This document shows positions 9,876-21,605 of a DNA stretch of 64,000 nucleotides, one piece after another. Within the stretch, counting starts at the first letter, position 1; every line of letters starts with the position of its first letter. Source of the DNA: Brachypodium distachyon (Eukaryota > Streptophyta > Magnoliopsida > Poales > Poaceae); contig NC_016131.3 in NCBI RefSeq assembly GCF_000005505.3, forward strand, positions 72,767,855 through 72,831,854. The letters are read 5' to 3'. A program made the translations under genes and the position numbers. The notes beneath the pieces are model-generated. The model was given only the letters and a program-made list of their open reading frames with translations. It made no database searches and was not told the origin of the DNA.

Positions 9876-11684
9876 ATGGCGCAGATCCCCAACCTCGACA
9901 ACTCCCCGCTCAATCTCGCTGCCCTAAGGGAGCAATCGCAGAAGGACCTTCTCAACATCGTCAAGAGTATCAGGGGGAAGAAGTGTCTGGTCATTGATCC
10001 CAAGCTTGCGGGCACCCTGTCGCTGATCCTGCAGACCTCGGTGCTGAAGGAATATGGCGTGGAGCTGCGTATTCTCTCTGCTGACCCTCTGCTCACTGAA
10101 TGCCCCAAAATCATATACCTCGTCCGCTCCCAGCCGAACTTCATGAAATTTGTTGCGAGTCAAATTAAGAGCGATGAATCCAAAGGGCTTCAGAGGGAAT
10201 ACTTCCTCTACTTTGTGCCGCGGCGTACGGTTTGCTGTGAGAAGATCCTGGAGGAAGAGAAAGTTCATCAGAAGTTGACGCTTGGAGAATATCCCTTGTA
10301 TCTAGTTCCTTTGGATGAGGATGTTCTTTCGTTTGATCTTGAATATTGTTTGCAGGAGTGCCTTGTTGAAGGGGATACAAGCTCTATCTGGCACATTGCA
10401 AAAGCTATTCACAAGTTAGAGTTTGCCTTTGGAGTTATCCCCAATGTCAGGGCCAAGGGTGTAGCATCAACCAAAGCTGCAGAGTTGCTGAATCATATGC
10501 AACTGGAAGATCCTGTCAGCATGGATGATATGGGTATCCCAGAAATAGACACCCTTATTTTGCTAGATAGAGAGGTGGATATGGTGACACCAATGTGCTC
10601 TCAGTTGACATATGAAGGTTTAGTAGATGAGATGTTGCAGATTCATAATGGATCTGTGGAAGTTGATGCCAGCATTATGGGGGGCCAACAAGATGGAAAA
10701 AAGGTCAAGGTTCCACTTAACTCGAGTGATAAGCTGTACAAGGAAATTCGAGACCTCAACTTTGATGTTGTAGGTAAGGTCTTGCGCCAAAAGGCAACAT
10801 CTATCCAGCAAGATTATGCAGAAGTAAAATCCACCAACACACAGTCGGTTTCCGAGCTGAAGGATTTTGTGAAGAGGTTACACTCGCTACCAGAGATTGC
10901 TAGGCATATTAATTTGGCACAACATTTACAATCATTTGTGGCAAAACCCTCATTTCATGCCCGGGTAGAAATTGAACAGCTAATATTGGATGTGCAGAAC
11001 TACGAAACTTGTTTTGAGTACATTGAGGAGATTATACAGAAGCAAGAACCTATTGAAACTGTGCTTCGACTACTAGTGTTATTCTCGCTTACAAATGCTG
11101 GGCTGCAGAAGAAGAGTTTTGATTACTTGAGGCGGGAAATACTGCATAGTTATGGCTTTGAGTACATGCCCTTGTTACATAATCTTGAAAAGGCTGGCCT
11201 TGTTAAGAAGCAGGAAGCAAGGAGTAATTGGGTTGGCATTACCAGAGCTTTGCAGCTTATTGTTGACGTAAACGATATGGAAAACCCTAGTGACATATCA
11301 TACATCTTTGCTGGATACGCACCTCTTAGTATCCGCCTTGTTCAGCATGCAGTGAGATCTGGATGGCGATCGATTGAAGAATTGCTGAAACTATTGCCAG
11401 GTCCTCATCTGGATTTGAAAAGAGGTGTTTCGACCATGAACTCTTCATTGGAAGTACTCCCAGGTTCCATGGCACAACAACAGAGTGCGGAAAGGGCTGA
11501 TCGCCGCTCCCTGGTTCTGGTTGTATTTATCGGTGGTGTAACATCTGCTGAGATTGCTGCCCTTCGATTCCTTAGTGCACAGGAAGGAATGGGCTACGAC
11601 TTCCTGATTGCAACAACGAAGGTTATCACTGGCAACACATTGTTACAGCCGATTATAGCAAGCAGCAAAGAGGGAATGATGTAA
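9876..11684 (+). CDS. VPS33: vacuolar protein sorting-associated protein 33 (SM-family protein)
   Basis: The 602-aa protein runs as one uninterrupted frame. The whole length matches the Sec1/Munc18 family in its VPS33 branch: an N-terminal part with GKKCLVIDPKLAGTL near 28-42, the domain-2 strand IDTLILLDREVDMVTPMCSQLTYEG region near 224-248, a helical middle part, and the C-terminal VVFIGGVTSAEIAALRFLS region near 550. VPS33 is the SM subunit of the HOPS and CORVET tethering complexes, which promote SNARE assembly at the vacuole and late endosome. The length is normal and no stop or frameshift is seen. The start MAQIPNLDNSPLNL is the family's usual N-terminus. A single coding exon for this gene is notable and raises the question of retroposition. 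An AATAAA lies near 11839, so the 3' end is probably close to 11860; a longer 3' UTR is possible. Confidence 0.95.
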   Translation: MAQIPNLDNSPLNLAALREQSQKDLLNIVKSIRGKKCLVIDPKLAGTLSLILQTSVLKEYGVELRILSADPLLTECPKIIYLVRSQPNFMKFVASQIKSDESKGLQREYFLYFVPRRTVCCEKILEEEKVHQKLTLGEYPLYLVPLDEDVLSFDLEYCLQECLVEGDTSSIWHIAKAIHKLEFAFGVIPNVRAKGVASTKAAELLNHMQLEDPVSMDDMGIPEIDTLILLDREVDMVTPMCSQLTYEGLVDEMLQIHNGSVEVDASIMGGQQDGKKVKVPLNSSDKLYKEIRDLNFDVVGKVLRQKATSIQQDYAEVKSTNTQSVSELKDFVKRLHSLPEIARHINLAQHLQSFVAKPSFHARVEIEQLILDVQNYETCFEYIEEIIQKQEPIETVLRLLVLFSLTNAGLQKKSFDYLRREILHSYGFEYMPLLHNLEKAGLVKKQEARSNWVGITRALQLIVDVNDMENPSDISYIFAGYAPLSIRLVQHAVRSGWRSIEELLKLLPGPHLDLKRGVSTMNSSLEVLPGSMAQQQSAERADRRSLVLVVFIGGVTSAEIAALRFLSAQEGMGYDFLIATTKVITGNTLLQPIIASSKEGMM

Positions 11685-11839
11685 TGGTATTTTTCATCTG
11701 TCCATCGCTTTGATTGTACACAGGGCCATACACACTAGCTCCAAAGTTGTTCTCTTTAGTTTCTGGTCACCGTGATTCTGCCACCGGAATTGTTAAAGCT
11801 TGCGCTTGTTCTCTTATGTTGCCAACTATGTCACTTTGG

Positions 11840-12540
11840 AATAAATGTGCAAGTTTTTCAGTTAAGAGTATGTACAAGCATTTGTCCGGTTGGGGTTCAG
11901 AAGCCTTAAGCAATTGTGGAAAGCTACTATCTTAAAATCAGGATCTGGCTGTGGCTCATCTGGCATGGTGTCATTGCCACTAATGATACTATGGGGGAAA
12001 GAAAGACATCAGGAGGGAGATTATGCTTATAGATTTTGTCAGGGGGAAGAAACAATTACTCGTATCTTTTTTGGTTTTGTGGCAGCTTGATATATCTGGT
12101 GTGTAATTAGTTTGGTTATTGGACATGTCCTAATTGGTTTTCACACTTTTTTCGTTGGTTTCCCTGATCATGTTTCTGTTAATGCGAATGTGCAAATTGC
12201 GGGTTTGGCTGCCATTTGTTTTGAAAGATTGATCAAGTCACCAGTCGACCTATTATGTTCTGTTTGTGCATTTCTCAATTACTGGCAATGGCAGGCCTTA
12301 AGAAGTTGGGCGACAAGGTAATTGTGCTGGAAGGTGCAAAAGTTCTGTAGAAGACTGCTGGACATAGACACCGATTGCAGCAATGTAGGAGCTCGCGAGA
12401 TTGAAGGAGCTGTTGGCAGTGTGGATTCTTGCGGTGGCCTGCAGGCTGCGGGGGTCTGTAACAAGTTTACGTTGTGCTGTACTACGTACTTGTTTTCCTT
12501 TTGTTTGTTGTGAACTTTATGCTCCGTTATGATTTTCAAT
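11840..12540 (+). other. VPS33 downstream region, possible alternative 3' UTR
   Basis: Past the AATAAA near 11839, the sequence has short frames without domains. A good acceptor-like tract (ctggcaatggcag) near 12294 precedes GC-richer sequence. This could be an alternative 3' UTR exon, but nothing coding can be supported. Confidence 0.3.
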
Positions 12541-15500
12541 GGAGTACAGTCACATCCAGCGCGCGTTTGGAAGAAAAGAGAAAATATATTATCAACAATC
12601 TACTGTAAAAACACAGACGCCCTAGCGACCGGCTTAGCGCCTGGATGGAAATGCCCAAAATGAAAAACCGGCGACCCGTCACAAGACGTCGTTGGCTCGT
12701 TCCGCGAACTGCACGGCAAGCACAGCTACGGAAACCGACGTCACGTACGCGTACACGAGGCTCGATCGTCGACTGGCCAATTAGCAGCTAGTATCACTTT
12801 TAGTGGAATCTCCTCTAGATCTGCACACTGCACGCTACAACGACACGAACTGTGTCTGGAAATATATACAACTACCATTCCAAATTACTAGCTTTCTTTT
12901 CTTTTCTTCCCCATTCCAAATTATATGATGTTCTAACTTTTTTCCAAGTCATCACACAAACACTCCTCCTGAGCTGACGATGACTTCTGCGTGCAATCTC
13001 GACGGCAGCTTTCTTTCAGCAGCGCGTGGAGTGAGTGTGGGTGGCCAGGTCGGCCAGGGTGTCCTGTGTGCGGTCTTTTGATTGCGCCATGGACGTTTGT
13101 TACGGTTTTCGTCCGGTTTTTCGTTCAATTATCTGGGCAATTCTCTTCATCTTAATTAATGGATAGAGTCCTTCGGACTCCGGTTCGAAAATAAAAAACT
13201 TTTTCCCAAGTCAAATTTCTTTAAAGTTTTTCAAGCTTATAGGAATCTGGCAACATCTATAACTCTGAATTTGTTTTGTCAAATCTGTCGTGATATATAT
13301 TTCGCAGCATACTTATTTGATATTGCAGATATTTTATTACATATTTTATTGTAATATCAAGGTTTAAAAGATTTGGCTTAGAATAAATCTAGAACATCTT
13401 GTAAGTTGAACAAAAGAGCACTAGCCGAGTACCTCCATCACCAAATACTCCATAAGATATTATGGATTTGTCCTAAATCAAATTTCATTTCTTAAAATCT
13501 AATCAAGTTCATAGAGAAAAACAACAACACGTACAATATCAATTAAGTATATTACGATCATTGCAAAAAAAGCATATTACGAAGATATATGTCGCAACGT
13601 TTGTAACAAAAATAATTTAAATTTGATCTTCAAAAAAATTAAACTTAAATAAAGATAGAACATCGACACTCCACGCCACGCTCACGCTTCCCTCCGGGCG
13701 CGTGTTCAGCTGTGCGTGTACAGTCATGGAAGTACAGCAGCAGAGCGTACTGATTGATCGATGATCGTGCTTCGGCGGTTCATATGTCCGCGGCCGTCCG
13801 GTCGGTCCCCTCTTCGATCCGGCCAAATTCTCCACCGTGCGTGATGCCGTGGTATCACCTACTGCACCGCATGGATGGATGCGGCTTCTTCTTACATGCG
13901 GCTCAACTGCTCACGATCGAGTCACGCATATGACAGAAGGTCGTGTGAGCCATGCCTACGTACGGCCGAGTTTTGATTCGCATGCAACGGGCCGGAAATT
14001 AAGCACATGCTCGGGAGACGGGCCAATCTCTACCTTTCTTAACGGATCAAGATATACCCTGTTAAGATAATCTGATTCTGCACACCGAATACGCACTCTA
14101 CGCGAAAGGAAAAAAAATACTCATAAATACTTGTCGTGATTTTAGTGCAAAACAAGTAATTAATTTAGAGATGGGTGCTGTACCAAGCATCGGGCCGGAG
14201 ATGGAAGTCTCGACCCCGACGAATCGAGAAAGAAGGGACGTACGTACAAACGTGGTGTAGCTAAGCTTAGATAGCTAGCTAGCCAGTGTCATCAGTCCTA
14301 GTTCCGGGCCGGCACCATCTTTGGACGGAAACAGTAGATCAGACCGTGAACCGTCAACTAATTAATTCGGACATCACATCAAGCTGAATCAGCGAGCCAG
14401 CGGCCGGACGGAGGCGCCCGTAGCGTGTGGCTCAGTTAGCTTAATTAAGATACCTTGCTCACTCAAGCTGTCAAGCCATCGAAAGCTCCTCTCCGGACTG
14501 TGCATGCAGTCGATCGGCCCGTGATATACACGTACTCCATTCTGTCCCGTATCGTTTGTTTCCCGACTCCCGTGTTAATTCCGCTGTGCGTGCACAGTAT
14601 TGCCGTCTCATGTGGTGCTCATCTCCTTTTGCTGCCGCCAAAAGTTTGCACAGCCCGTGACGTTGTTGTACCACCTACTGGCCGGCCGGCTCTAGCTCGA
14701 TGGACTGATGAGAGAAAAAAGGTTGCATCCAAGAACCAATTAAGACCAGCTAGCTCGATCGTTCGATATAGCTTTGCACGCACCGTTGCACTGCTCTGCC
14801 TTAAATTGGATAACTCCTGCAGGCTGCAGGTGGTGGATTGGGTCTTGTTTGGGGTGCAGTACGGCAGCGTGCGGGTCCAAATCGAGATCGACCCGGTGTC
14901 CTGGAATTGATTGATTGGAGGGAAGCTTATCATCTGAGGGCCGTTGCAAAAGGACGCAATTTGCCCAAACAACCAGGCACACTACTCCGTGCCATTGTTC
15001 GTTCACAGTTCCTTCCTTCTACTGGTTCCTGCAATAATCCTACCCTACTGACTGACTGTAGTACTGAGTACTACTAGTACTATAAATCGTACTAATTGCG
15101 TACTGATCTATGTGAGTATATTGGTCGGTACGTTCACACTCTTGTGTGGCAGAAAAATCCGGACAGAGACATGTATGTACCCGTCCTTCTACTAGTATCT
15201 GACTGAATATCTGACCTTCTGACCACAGAATATTAATGCTGTTTGCCGGGTGAGTGCTCCTTCCAAGTTTCTGCCAATCTAGGTTTCCTCATTCTAGCTA
15301 CTAGCCTAATTGCAAATAAGAAGAGGGAGCACCTCAAGAAGAAAAGAAAAAAAGGAAAAAAGAAAGAAGAAGATGGAAAGTAAAATCTTGCACGTACTGG
15401 AACTTCCGCAGATATATACGCAGTATATGGTTTGTAAAGAAACATACATACAGTGCAAGCTAAACAAAACATATACATGCACCGCCAACCTGTATATAGA

Positions 15501-15858
15501 ACATTATTAGATCTATATACGTACATGTATATATGCCCATACGTCCATTATCTATTCCAGGGGAGCACGCACGCGTGCTACACATGCACATGCACACAGC
15601 TTGCATCACAACACAAACACACACTTAAGTAAACACTACACACACACTACACGTCTACGTTTTGTTTTATTCCGATAGAATGAACCAGCATTAACTAGCA
15701 CGTATACGTGACACTTATGAGTACACACATTTCTATACGTACGTTGCATGTACGTGTCTGCTACGTGTAGCTACGCCCGTATACCTTCTTGCGGCTGGCC
15801 GAGACGTGTCGTCCACGTACGTACATACGTACCTATACGTTCCAGTCAAGAAACTAGC
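12541..15858. other. intergenic between VPS33 and CYP96 copy 2
   Basis: About 3.3 kb in which overlapping open frames at 13617-14070 and 14455-15077 show no recognisable protein. It contains a candidate micro-insertion near 13549-13582 and A/T- and CA-rich stretches (15310-15375, 15570-15660). The right end is downstream sequence of CYP96 copy 2. Confidence 0.45.
13549..13582. mobile_element. micro-insertion F (weak candidate)
   Basis: The nine bases atattacga occur at 13549-13557 and 13574-13582, flanking a 16-base insert tcattgcaaaaaaagc. The repeat is short and the region AT-rich, so chance is possible. It is listed because the layout matches the stronger cases. Confidence 0.35.
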
Positions 15859-17427
15859 TTAGGCGCCACCATGCAGTCCGGTCCTCCTCTTGACCGTGAC
15901 GGCGAGCCCGTTCTTCATGTGAAGTATGATGGACAGCTTAGGCTCCACGACGTGGCCCGGAACCGCCCGGACCACAAAGTTCCACAGCACGGCCGCGGCA
16001 GCAGTCTTCATCTGCACGAAGGCCATCTCCTTGCCGAGGCACGTCCTGGGCCCGGCGTTGAAGGAGATGAACTTGTAAGACGGCTCGTACCTCAGCCTCT
16101 TCTTCCCGTCGACGTCCTCGCTCACCCACCGCTCGGGCCTGAACTCCGCGCAGTCCTTTCCCCACACGCCCTCCATCCTCCCCATGCAGTAGGAGAAGAT
16201 GAGGATCTTGTCGCCGGCCTTCATCTCGTGCCCGCTCGGGAGCACGTCGCTGGCCACTGCCGCCTTGTGCTCGAAGGGCACTGACGGGTACAGCCTCAGG
16301 CACTCGCACAGCGCCGCGTGGAGGTACACCATGTTGCTCAGCTCGCTCACGTCGAACACCACCATGTTGCCAGTGTCCGTGTCACCATCGCCGTCCATGG
16401 CTTTCTTCTTCTGGGAAGCGATCGGCGCGAGCTCGGCCAGGATCTTCTGCTCGACGCGCGGGTTCTGGGAGAGGAGGTAGAAGAACCAAGCTAGCGCGGC
16501 GCCCGTGGTGTCGCGGCCGGCTAGCAGGAGGTTCACGGTGGTGTCTCGCAAGAACTCGTCGCTGTACTCGCCCGTGTGGTCGTCTTGGCCGATGAAGGAG
16601 GAAAGCATGTCTGCGCCGTGGGCGGCAGACGTCTCGTGACTGTCGGCCCTGCGCTTGGCGATGGTCTCGGCGGCGAAGCGGTCGATGGTCCTGCGAGCCA
16701 CGGCCATCTTCTTCTCCGGGCCGAGCTCCAGCCGGTACATGAGCTTCCAGCAGGCGGGCGAGATGAGGTGCCGGAGGAAGAGCGTCTCCAGCACGTCGTC
16801 CATGGCTCTCGCGAAGGGGATCTCGGGCAACCCGATGGCCAGGCACCCGGGGTCGACCCCGAAGACCAGGTTACACGTCATGTCGAACGTTAACCTCAGG
16901 AAAACATCGTGCAGATCACATGCCGTGCCGGCGTCCGCAGCGTGTTCGAGGAAAGGCAGGAGGCTCTTCTCCACCTTGTCGCGGCTGTACTCTGCCGAGA
17001 AGGCCCGGAAACGTGGCCCTGCCATGAGAAGCTGGGATTTCGCCCTTTGGCGGCGCCAGGACTCGCCGTCCGCGTTGAAGATGCCGTTGCCGAAGACGTC
17101 GAAGATCTCCGCGAACTCGTCGCCTTTCGGGTAGTTTGCGAAGTTTGAGGTGAAGATGTGGCGCACGTTGGCCGGGTCGCAGGTGACGAAGAACCGGACG
17201 CCGGTGACCCCGGCACGGGCCTCGAAGTTGTAGCGCGTGCCGGCCAGGATGCCCGTGGCCCAGTCGTGGAAGTCGTTCTTGTGGGCGATCATGCCGAAGA
17301 GATGGCCCAGTACCGGCCATTCCGTTGGCTCCCTCTTGCTGATTTTCTTGGATTGGAGGTGGCGGTAGTAGAAGATGAAGCAGCAGAGGAGGGAGAGCAG
17401 CTCCACGAGCCAGTATAGGGGATCCAT
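15859..17427 (-). CDS. cytochrome P450, CYP96 family, copy 2
   Basis: An intronless, intact 522-aa P450 of the CYP86 clan, CYP96-like. It has a membrane anchor at about 3-22, WRRQR near 124, the I-helix AGRDTT at 303-308 with the normal acid-threonine pair, ECLR at 375-378, PERW near 431-434, and the haem loop [10 protein letters not shown] at 456-465 with Cys463. It shares long identical stretches with copies 1 and 3 ([29 protein letters not shown]), so all three arose by tandem duplication. By family it is an ER-anchored monooxygenase of fatty-acyl or alkane substrates; the exact substrate is unknown. Confidence 0.94.
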   Translation of the reverse strand: MDPLYWLVELLSLLCCFIFYYRHLQSKKISKREPTEWPVLGHLFGMIAHKNDFHDWATGILAGTRYNFEARAGVTGVRFFVTCDPANVRHIFTSNFANYPKGDEFAEIFDVFGNGIFNADGESWRRQRAKSQLLMAGPRFRAFSAEYSRDKVEKSLLPFLEHAADAGTACDLHDVFLRLTFDMTCNLVFGVDPGCLAIGLPEIPFARAMDDVLETLFLRHLISPACWKLMYRLELGPEKKMAVARRTIDRFAAETIAKRRADSHETSAAHGADMLSSFIGQDDHTGEYSDEFLRDTTVNLLLAGRDTTGAALAWFFYLLSQNPRVEQKILAELAPIASQKKKAMDGDGDTDTGNMVVFDVSELSNMVYLHAALCECLRLYPSVPFEHKAAVASDVLPSGHEMKAGDKILIFSYCMGRMEGVWGKDCAEFRPERWVSEDVDGKKRLRYEPSYKFISFNAGPRTCLGKEMAFVQMKTAAAAVLWNFVVRAVPGHVVEPKLSIILHMKNGLAVTVKRRTGLHGGA

Positions 17428-17476
17428 GGCTAACTTTTGGAAAGGATGCAGGATTACCAGTGCAAGACTACGGGCT

Positions 17477-17484
17477 CCTTATAT
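17477..17484 (-). promoter_or_regulatory. TATA box of CYP96 copy 2
   Basis: The minus strand reads catataagg about 50 bases before the start codon at 17427. This would give a leader of only about 20-25 bases. Confidence 0.5.
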
Positions 17485-18119
17485 GCAACGCACTCTCGCA
17501 TGCATGCGTGACCGGTTGATATATGTGTGCTCATAGGTAGGTGAGGCGTCTCACGTCAGTTTACAGTAAGATGATTAGGGTGGGTCATTCATGGTCAGGC
17601 CATCAATCCGATTTTTATCTAATTTTCTGCCACAAGACTTTGGTTTCTTAATTGTTTTCAATTGAAATGGTATGATGTGTGCTCTTACACGTATATATCT
17701 AATACGGGGTGTGATCGAGAATCGGATGGTCCATATGTTTTCTTTATCATGCATGGGAACTGTGTGTGGTCTATGTTTTTGGAGCAGGATCTGCTAAATT
17801 ATCCCACGTTTATTTCTCATCCTGTAGCTTGTAACACACCATTATTGAGCAATAATGTTCCCGCCTTCGTCGTAAAAAATATTCATGTTGAACATCGGTT
17901 GATAATTTTGGCACTCTGCTCCTTTTTATCTTCTTCCTCCATTCGACTGAAACAAGTGAACAATTGCAGTTGAGTAGATAGTGAGAGGAAAAGTGAACTA
18001 AAACCAGCGCAAAATAGAGAAAAATTATACTACTAAAAATCAAGGCAGATGGGTGTAGAAACTAATTAATATAAAGGTGCAGTAGAAAGTAGTGAAAAAT
18101 TGTAGTCAGCAAAGTACAG

Positions 18120-18146
18120 GTACTCCCTCCGATCCTAAATTATTGT
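18120..18146. mobile_element. solitary Stowaway-like terminus
   Basis: The sequence tactccctccgatcctaaat has the Stowaway end pattern with TA at the boundary. No matching right end was found nearby, so it is a relic or a deleted copy. Confidence 0.4.
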
Positions 18147-18531
18147 GAGAAAACGTAGAACATACTGCAAAGGTGTTGCGGAAACTAGTGGAAAATTGTA
18201 GTTGAAATAGTGAAATGAAAACCATTACAAATGTGTAGTAAAGAAAATCGGTGTCAAAATGGCGGTGTTTGGCTCAAGAAATATTTTCTAGCGAGGGGAA
18301 AATAGATCTTATCGCACCAGGGAAACTAAGAAAAATTGCGGGCGTGCCAGTGTACTGTGTACACAAGAAAAAGGGGAGGAATCGTATATTTTATTAATCT
18401 GTTTGAGATTACAAAATACAATTCCTCGTGCGCTCCGTGGCCTGCTTGCACGGCTTGATTGACAAGGCGATTGTGGTCATCTCCTGGTTCACGGGGCCTC
18501 GGAAGGCTCCCACTTAATTACTCCCGCGGGG

Positions 18532-19174
18532 TTAAACCCGCGAGAAACCTCCGATTAAGTTGTTGTGGTCGTCTTCATGTCTTCGCTTCGCGTCACCTAT
18601 GCATGTGTGGGTGGTGATGGTGTGGGTGCCGACAGAACCCGTGTACAAGACAGTACACGCGCCGTTGAGCGTGGCCTTAACCGTGGCCACGCCCACCCTG
18701 TCGCCGAGCATCGTCGGTCTCGACGACCTAAAAGTGGAGTTGGTGTAGACGCATGATGCCGCTTGGCTCGGACATGCCCACAATTCGGCAGCTTCGTCGG
18801 GGACGCGGGGAGTCCATCCCGCGGGAGTGATTAATTGGAGAAGACCTGCAGGCCGGCGGGCGCCTCCCGCCGACATGAACAACCTGCTGCTGATGACGAT
18901 AGCGTTCGAGTGACCGCCTCTCGTGCTGCAGCAACCTGTACGTCGGCTCGACATGTTCATCAAGGTAATGCTCCGCGTGGAGCGGCCACTGTGTAGACGT
19001 CGCCCACGTCCGCACCGTCGCGCATGGTGGCGCTCGGGCGGACGTCGGCGGGTTGTCGATGAAGACGGCGCCCCGCGTCGCGCGGGCGCCATAACACGGC
19101 GATCCTCTTGTACCTGGCATCGACGGCGGCGCGCGATGACCATCATGATCACTTTGAAAAGCGACCAAGGACAT
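18532..19174 (-). other. GC-rich region with overlapping frames, unrecognised
   Basis: Two overlapping minus-strand frames (18532-19152, 206 aa; 18728-19174, 148 aa) and plus-strand frames cover the same DNA. Composition is typical of grass coding DNA, but no frame shows a known domain, signal peptide or uninterrupted family pattern. Downstream, around 18390-18420, an A/T-rich tract could be a 3' end. It may be the remains of a minus-strand gene with frameshifts. No function is proposed. Confidence 0.25.
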
Positions 19175-20344
19175 CAGGTCGCCAAACTCCGTAGATGGCT
19201 GAGCAGGGCGACAGTGCTCGGGCTCTATAGCACCATTACCATGCTAGATGCAAGAGAGGATCGAGCCGAGGATAGGGGTAGGAGTAGATTAATACTCACC
19301 GTAGTCGTTACCTGAAGCCATGGAATTGATGTTGATGAAACTTGACGAACCTTTACGTCTCAGCTTCTCGCCGGCGTCCGGCCGTACGTGGTGTTGTCAC
19401 CGGATGGCCGAGCGCTAGCAGTCTTCGCCTGTTCGTCGGATCTACCAGCGCCTCCTCTCCGTCCCTGACTTTTCTGCTCAGAAAAAAGCCCCTTGTGCCG
19501 TGTGTCGTGCGCCTTATATATAGGCAGGCTGCGGACGTACCTGGCCGCTGGCCGTTGCGATGCGCTCGGATACTTCGGACGCAAGTTACGCTGGACGTTC
19601 TTTTCTCCTCCGCCCGCACACGCGATCTTCCCTGTTGTGTTTACTCTCCCAGAGTTTTACGCGTCGACGTACGTGATCCCCGCTGTCAGGCGGTTCAGCC
19701 CGACTCGAACGAACAAGAGGACTCTTATTTGATTAGCTGGTTAGCTCTCCGGCTGAACTCGAGCGCACGCGCCTGCTGCCTTGCAGCCTGCCACCCAGTG
19801 CACGTACGTGCATGTACACGCTGCTGCATGTGTCTTATTCCCAGTTTTTTTTTCTTCTTTTTCTTAATATCCAGATCAAGTATTGAGCTTGTAAAAAATA
19901 TCATCAAACAGGCGGCTAGAAAATGATCCCGATGATTGGGGAAGGTAGCTATTTTTAACTATGTTAACATCAAGTCTTAGGATAAGAAAATACTAAAAGT
20001 AGTACGAGTAGTATTGAATGTTCTGACACATAAAAATACTGGAGTACTATGTTTCCAAGACAAACATTCAATATATTTCTTTTTTTTTGACGCAATACTT
20101 CGTACTTGTTGTCAACCATCAACACATGTGTTGTTTCAAGAAAAAAAAGATATATACGTCGGCTCTTATCAATATGTCAAACTTCGCAGAACCTTTGGTT
20201 CGATCGTCAAATCCAGTAAGTAAGCAAGCAACTGGTGACACGAAATGTAAAAAAATTAAAATAGAATAAAAATATGTGGCCCGATACCTCCTTCTAGGCC
20301 GTAGCGGGCAGTATGCCGTCACGGGCCGGGCATGGTAGAAGCAT

Positions 20345-20430
20345 ACGAGACCAAAAGGAAATACCCCCAGAGAAGGCCCCAAGCTGCCAAGGCCCAGACA
20401 CGAGACCAAAAGGAAATACCCACAAAGAAG
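20345..20430. repeat. short direct repeat
   Basis: A 31-base sequence beginning acgagaccaaaaggaaatac occurs at 20345-20375 and 20400-20430 with two differences, giving a 55-base period. Its origin is unknown. Confidence 0.7.
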
Positions 20431-21605
20431 TCTCCGTCACGCTGTGAGGCAATAATTGGCACCGTGCCGTAGAGCGAGCGCCGCTACTTAATGAAAGATT
20501 TTGGAGGGATGGAACTCGTGTCTGAATTGAATTCAAGTAATCAAGCCAGACTGCTCCTGATGCAGAGTGCGATATGCGCGCAGCAATCAAACAGGGCCAC
20601 CCGTGTACGTCGTCCACGGGCGCGCGCCTCAATAATGAGAAGCATCGCGATCCGGCTGTACGTACTGCAGGGACACACGGTTTAGTTGAGCCACACACAC
20701 TTTGCTGCCCATGCCGTGCTAGCGAAGCCTCACGCACCACGTGCCACGATTCACTTGCTCGACACGCACACGCGCGCGGGAATGACCGATTCTTTTGCGC
20801 GGAGGAGATGGATCTGGCCGGGGCTCTCTGCCAGGACAGGACAGAACGGCCCCGGGGATTGGGGATTGCACCGCACGTAGGGCCTTGTAGCTAGCCACTG
20901 CACGAGTGCGACGCGGTCAGTACGTGCCCATCTTTCCACTGGAGCGCCCCGAGACTCGCTCTGTCCTTGCCGGACTGTTTGGGAGTAGTTCGGGACATGC
21001 CTTTCGTCTTTCCGGACGGTCCCCGGGGAATCATCATGGAGCCAATCTTGACTCCGTCTCGAGATCGCTAGACGTTCTTTCGCTGCCAACGTGATCGAAA
21101 GCGATCCTAAGCTTCAGGACTCCATGTCTGCCTCGAAAAGGAGATCGAACCCTCTTTCAAAAGAAAAAAAAAAGATCCAAGTGGCTCGTAAGGGCACGTC
21201 CGGTGCGTACGAGAAAATATCAGGCGATTTCAACGTCCCAAAACAAGTGACGTCTGTGACGGAGGAAGTATGTTCTTTCTGTAAGATTATTATTTTCGCT
21301 ACAAGGAGGAATGTACGCGCACATGTTACTCGAGGACGAACTCTATCACCGAGCCGCTGCATGCTCGGTTGTAAAGAATTTTTGGATTTAATAACCCTTT
21401 AGACTGAAGAAATGTTCTGACGTGCCTGCATGAGATTGGAATATTTTGCTCCAACTCTTTATTGCTGCAACGCGCTTGGAAAGGGGGAGGCTCGTTTTTG
21501 GGGGACAAGAGTACAGAGTGCTCGAGTAAGCACAGACTGCGAGTTACGACCGGCAATACAGACATCACCGCTAGCTAGTAGTAGTGGATTAATTTCAATC
21601 AATTC

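Larger units (their letters stand above)
17490..21605. other. intergenic between CYP96 copies 2 and 3
   Basis: About 4 kb. It holds one Stowaway-like terminus near 18121, a GC-rich unrecognised stretch (18532-19320) and a short direct repeat (20345-20430). Other frames overlap on both strands without recognisable content. The right end is the 3' flank of CYP96 copy 3. Confidence 0.45.

Noticed and set aside
9094..9997. Frames of 277 and 211 aa upstream of and overlapping the start of VPS33
   Set aside because: They are Pro/Arg/Ser-rich with no domain, and cover promoter and leader. The VPS33 N-terminus in the third frame matches the family.
18532..19174. Possible stress- or cell-wall-type gene on the minus strand
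   Set aside because: No frame carries a recognisable family pattern; naming a function would be a guess. It is kept only as an unrecognised region.
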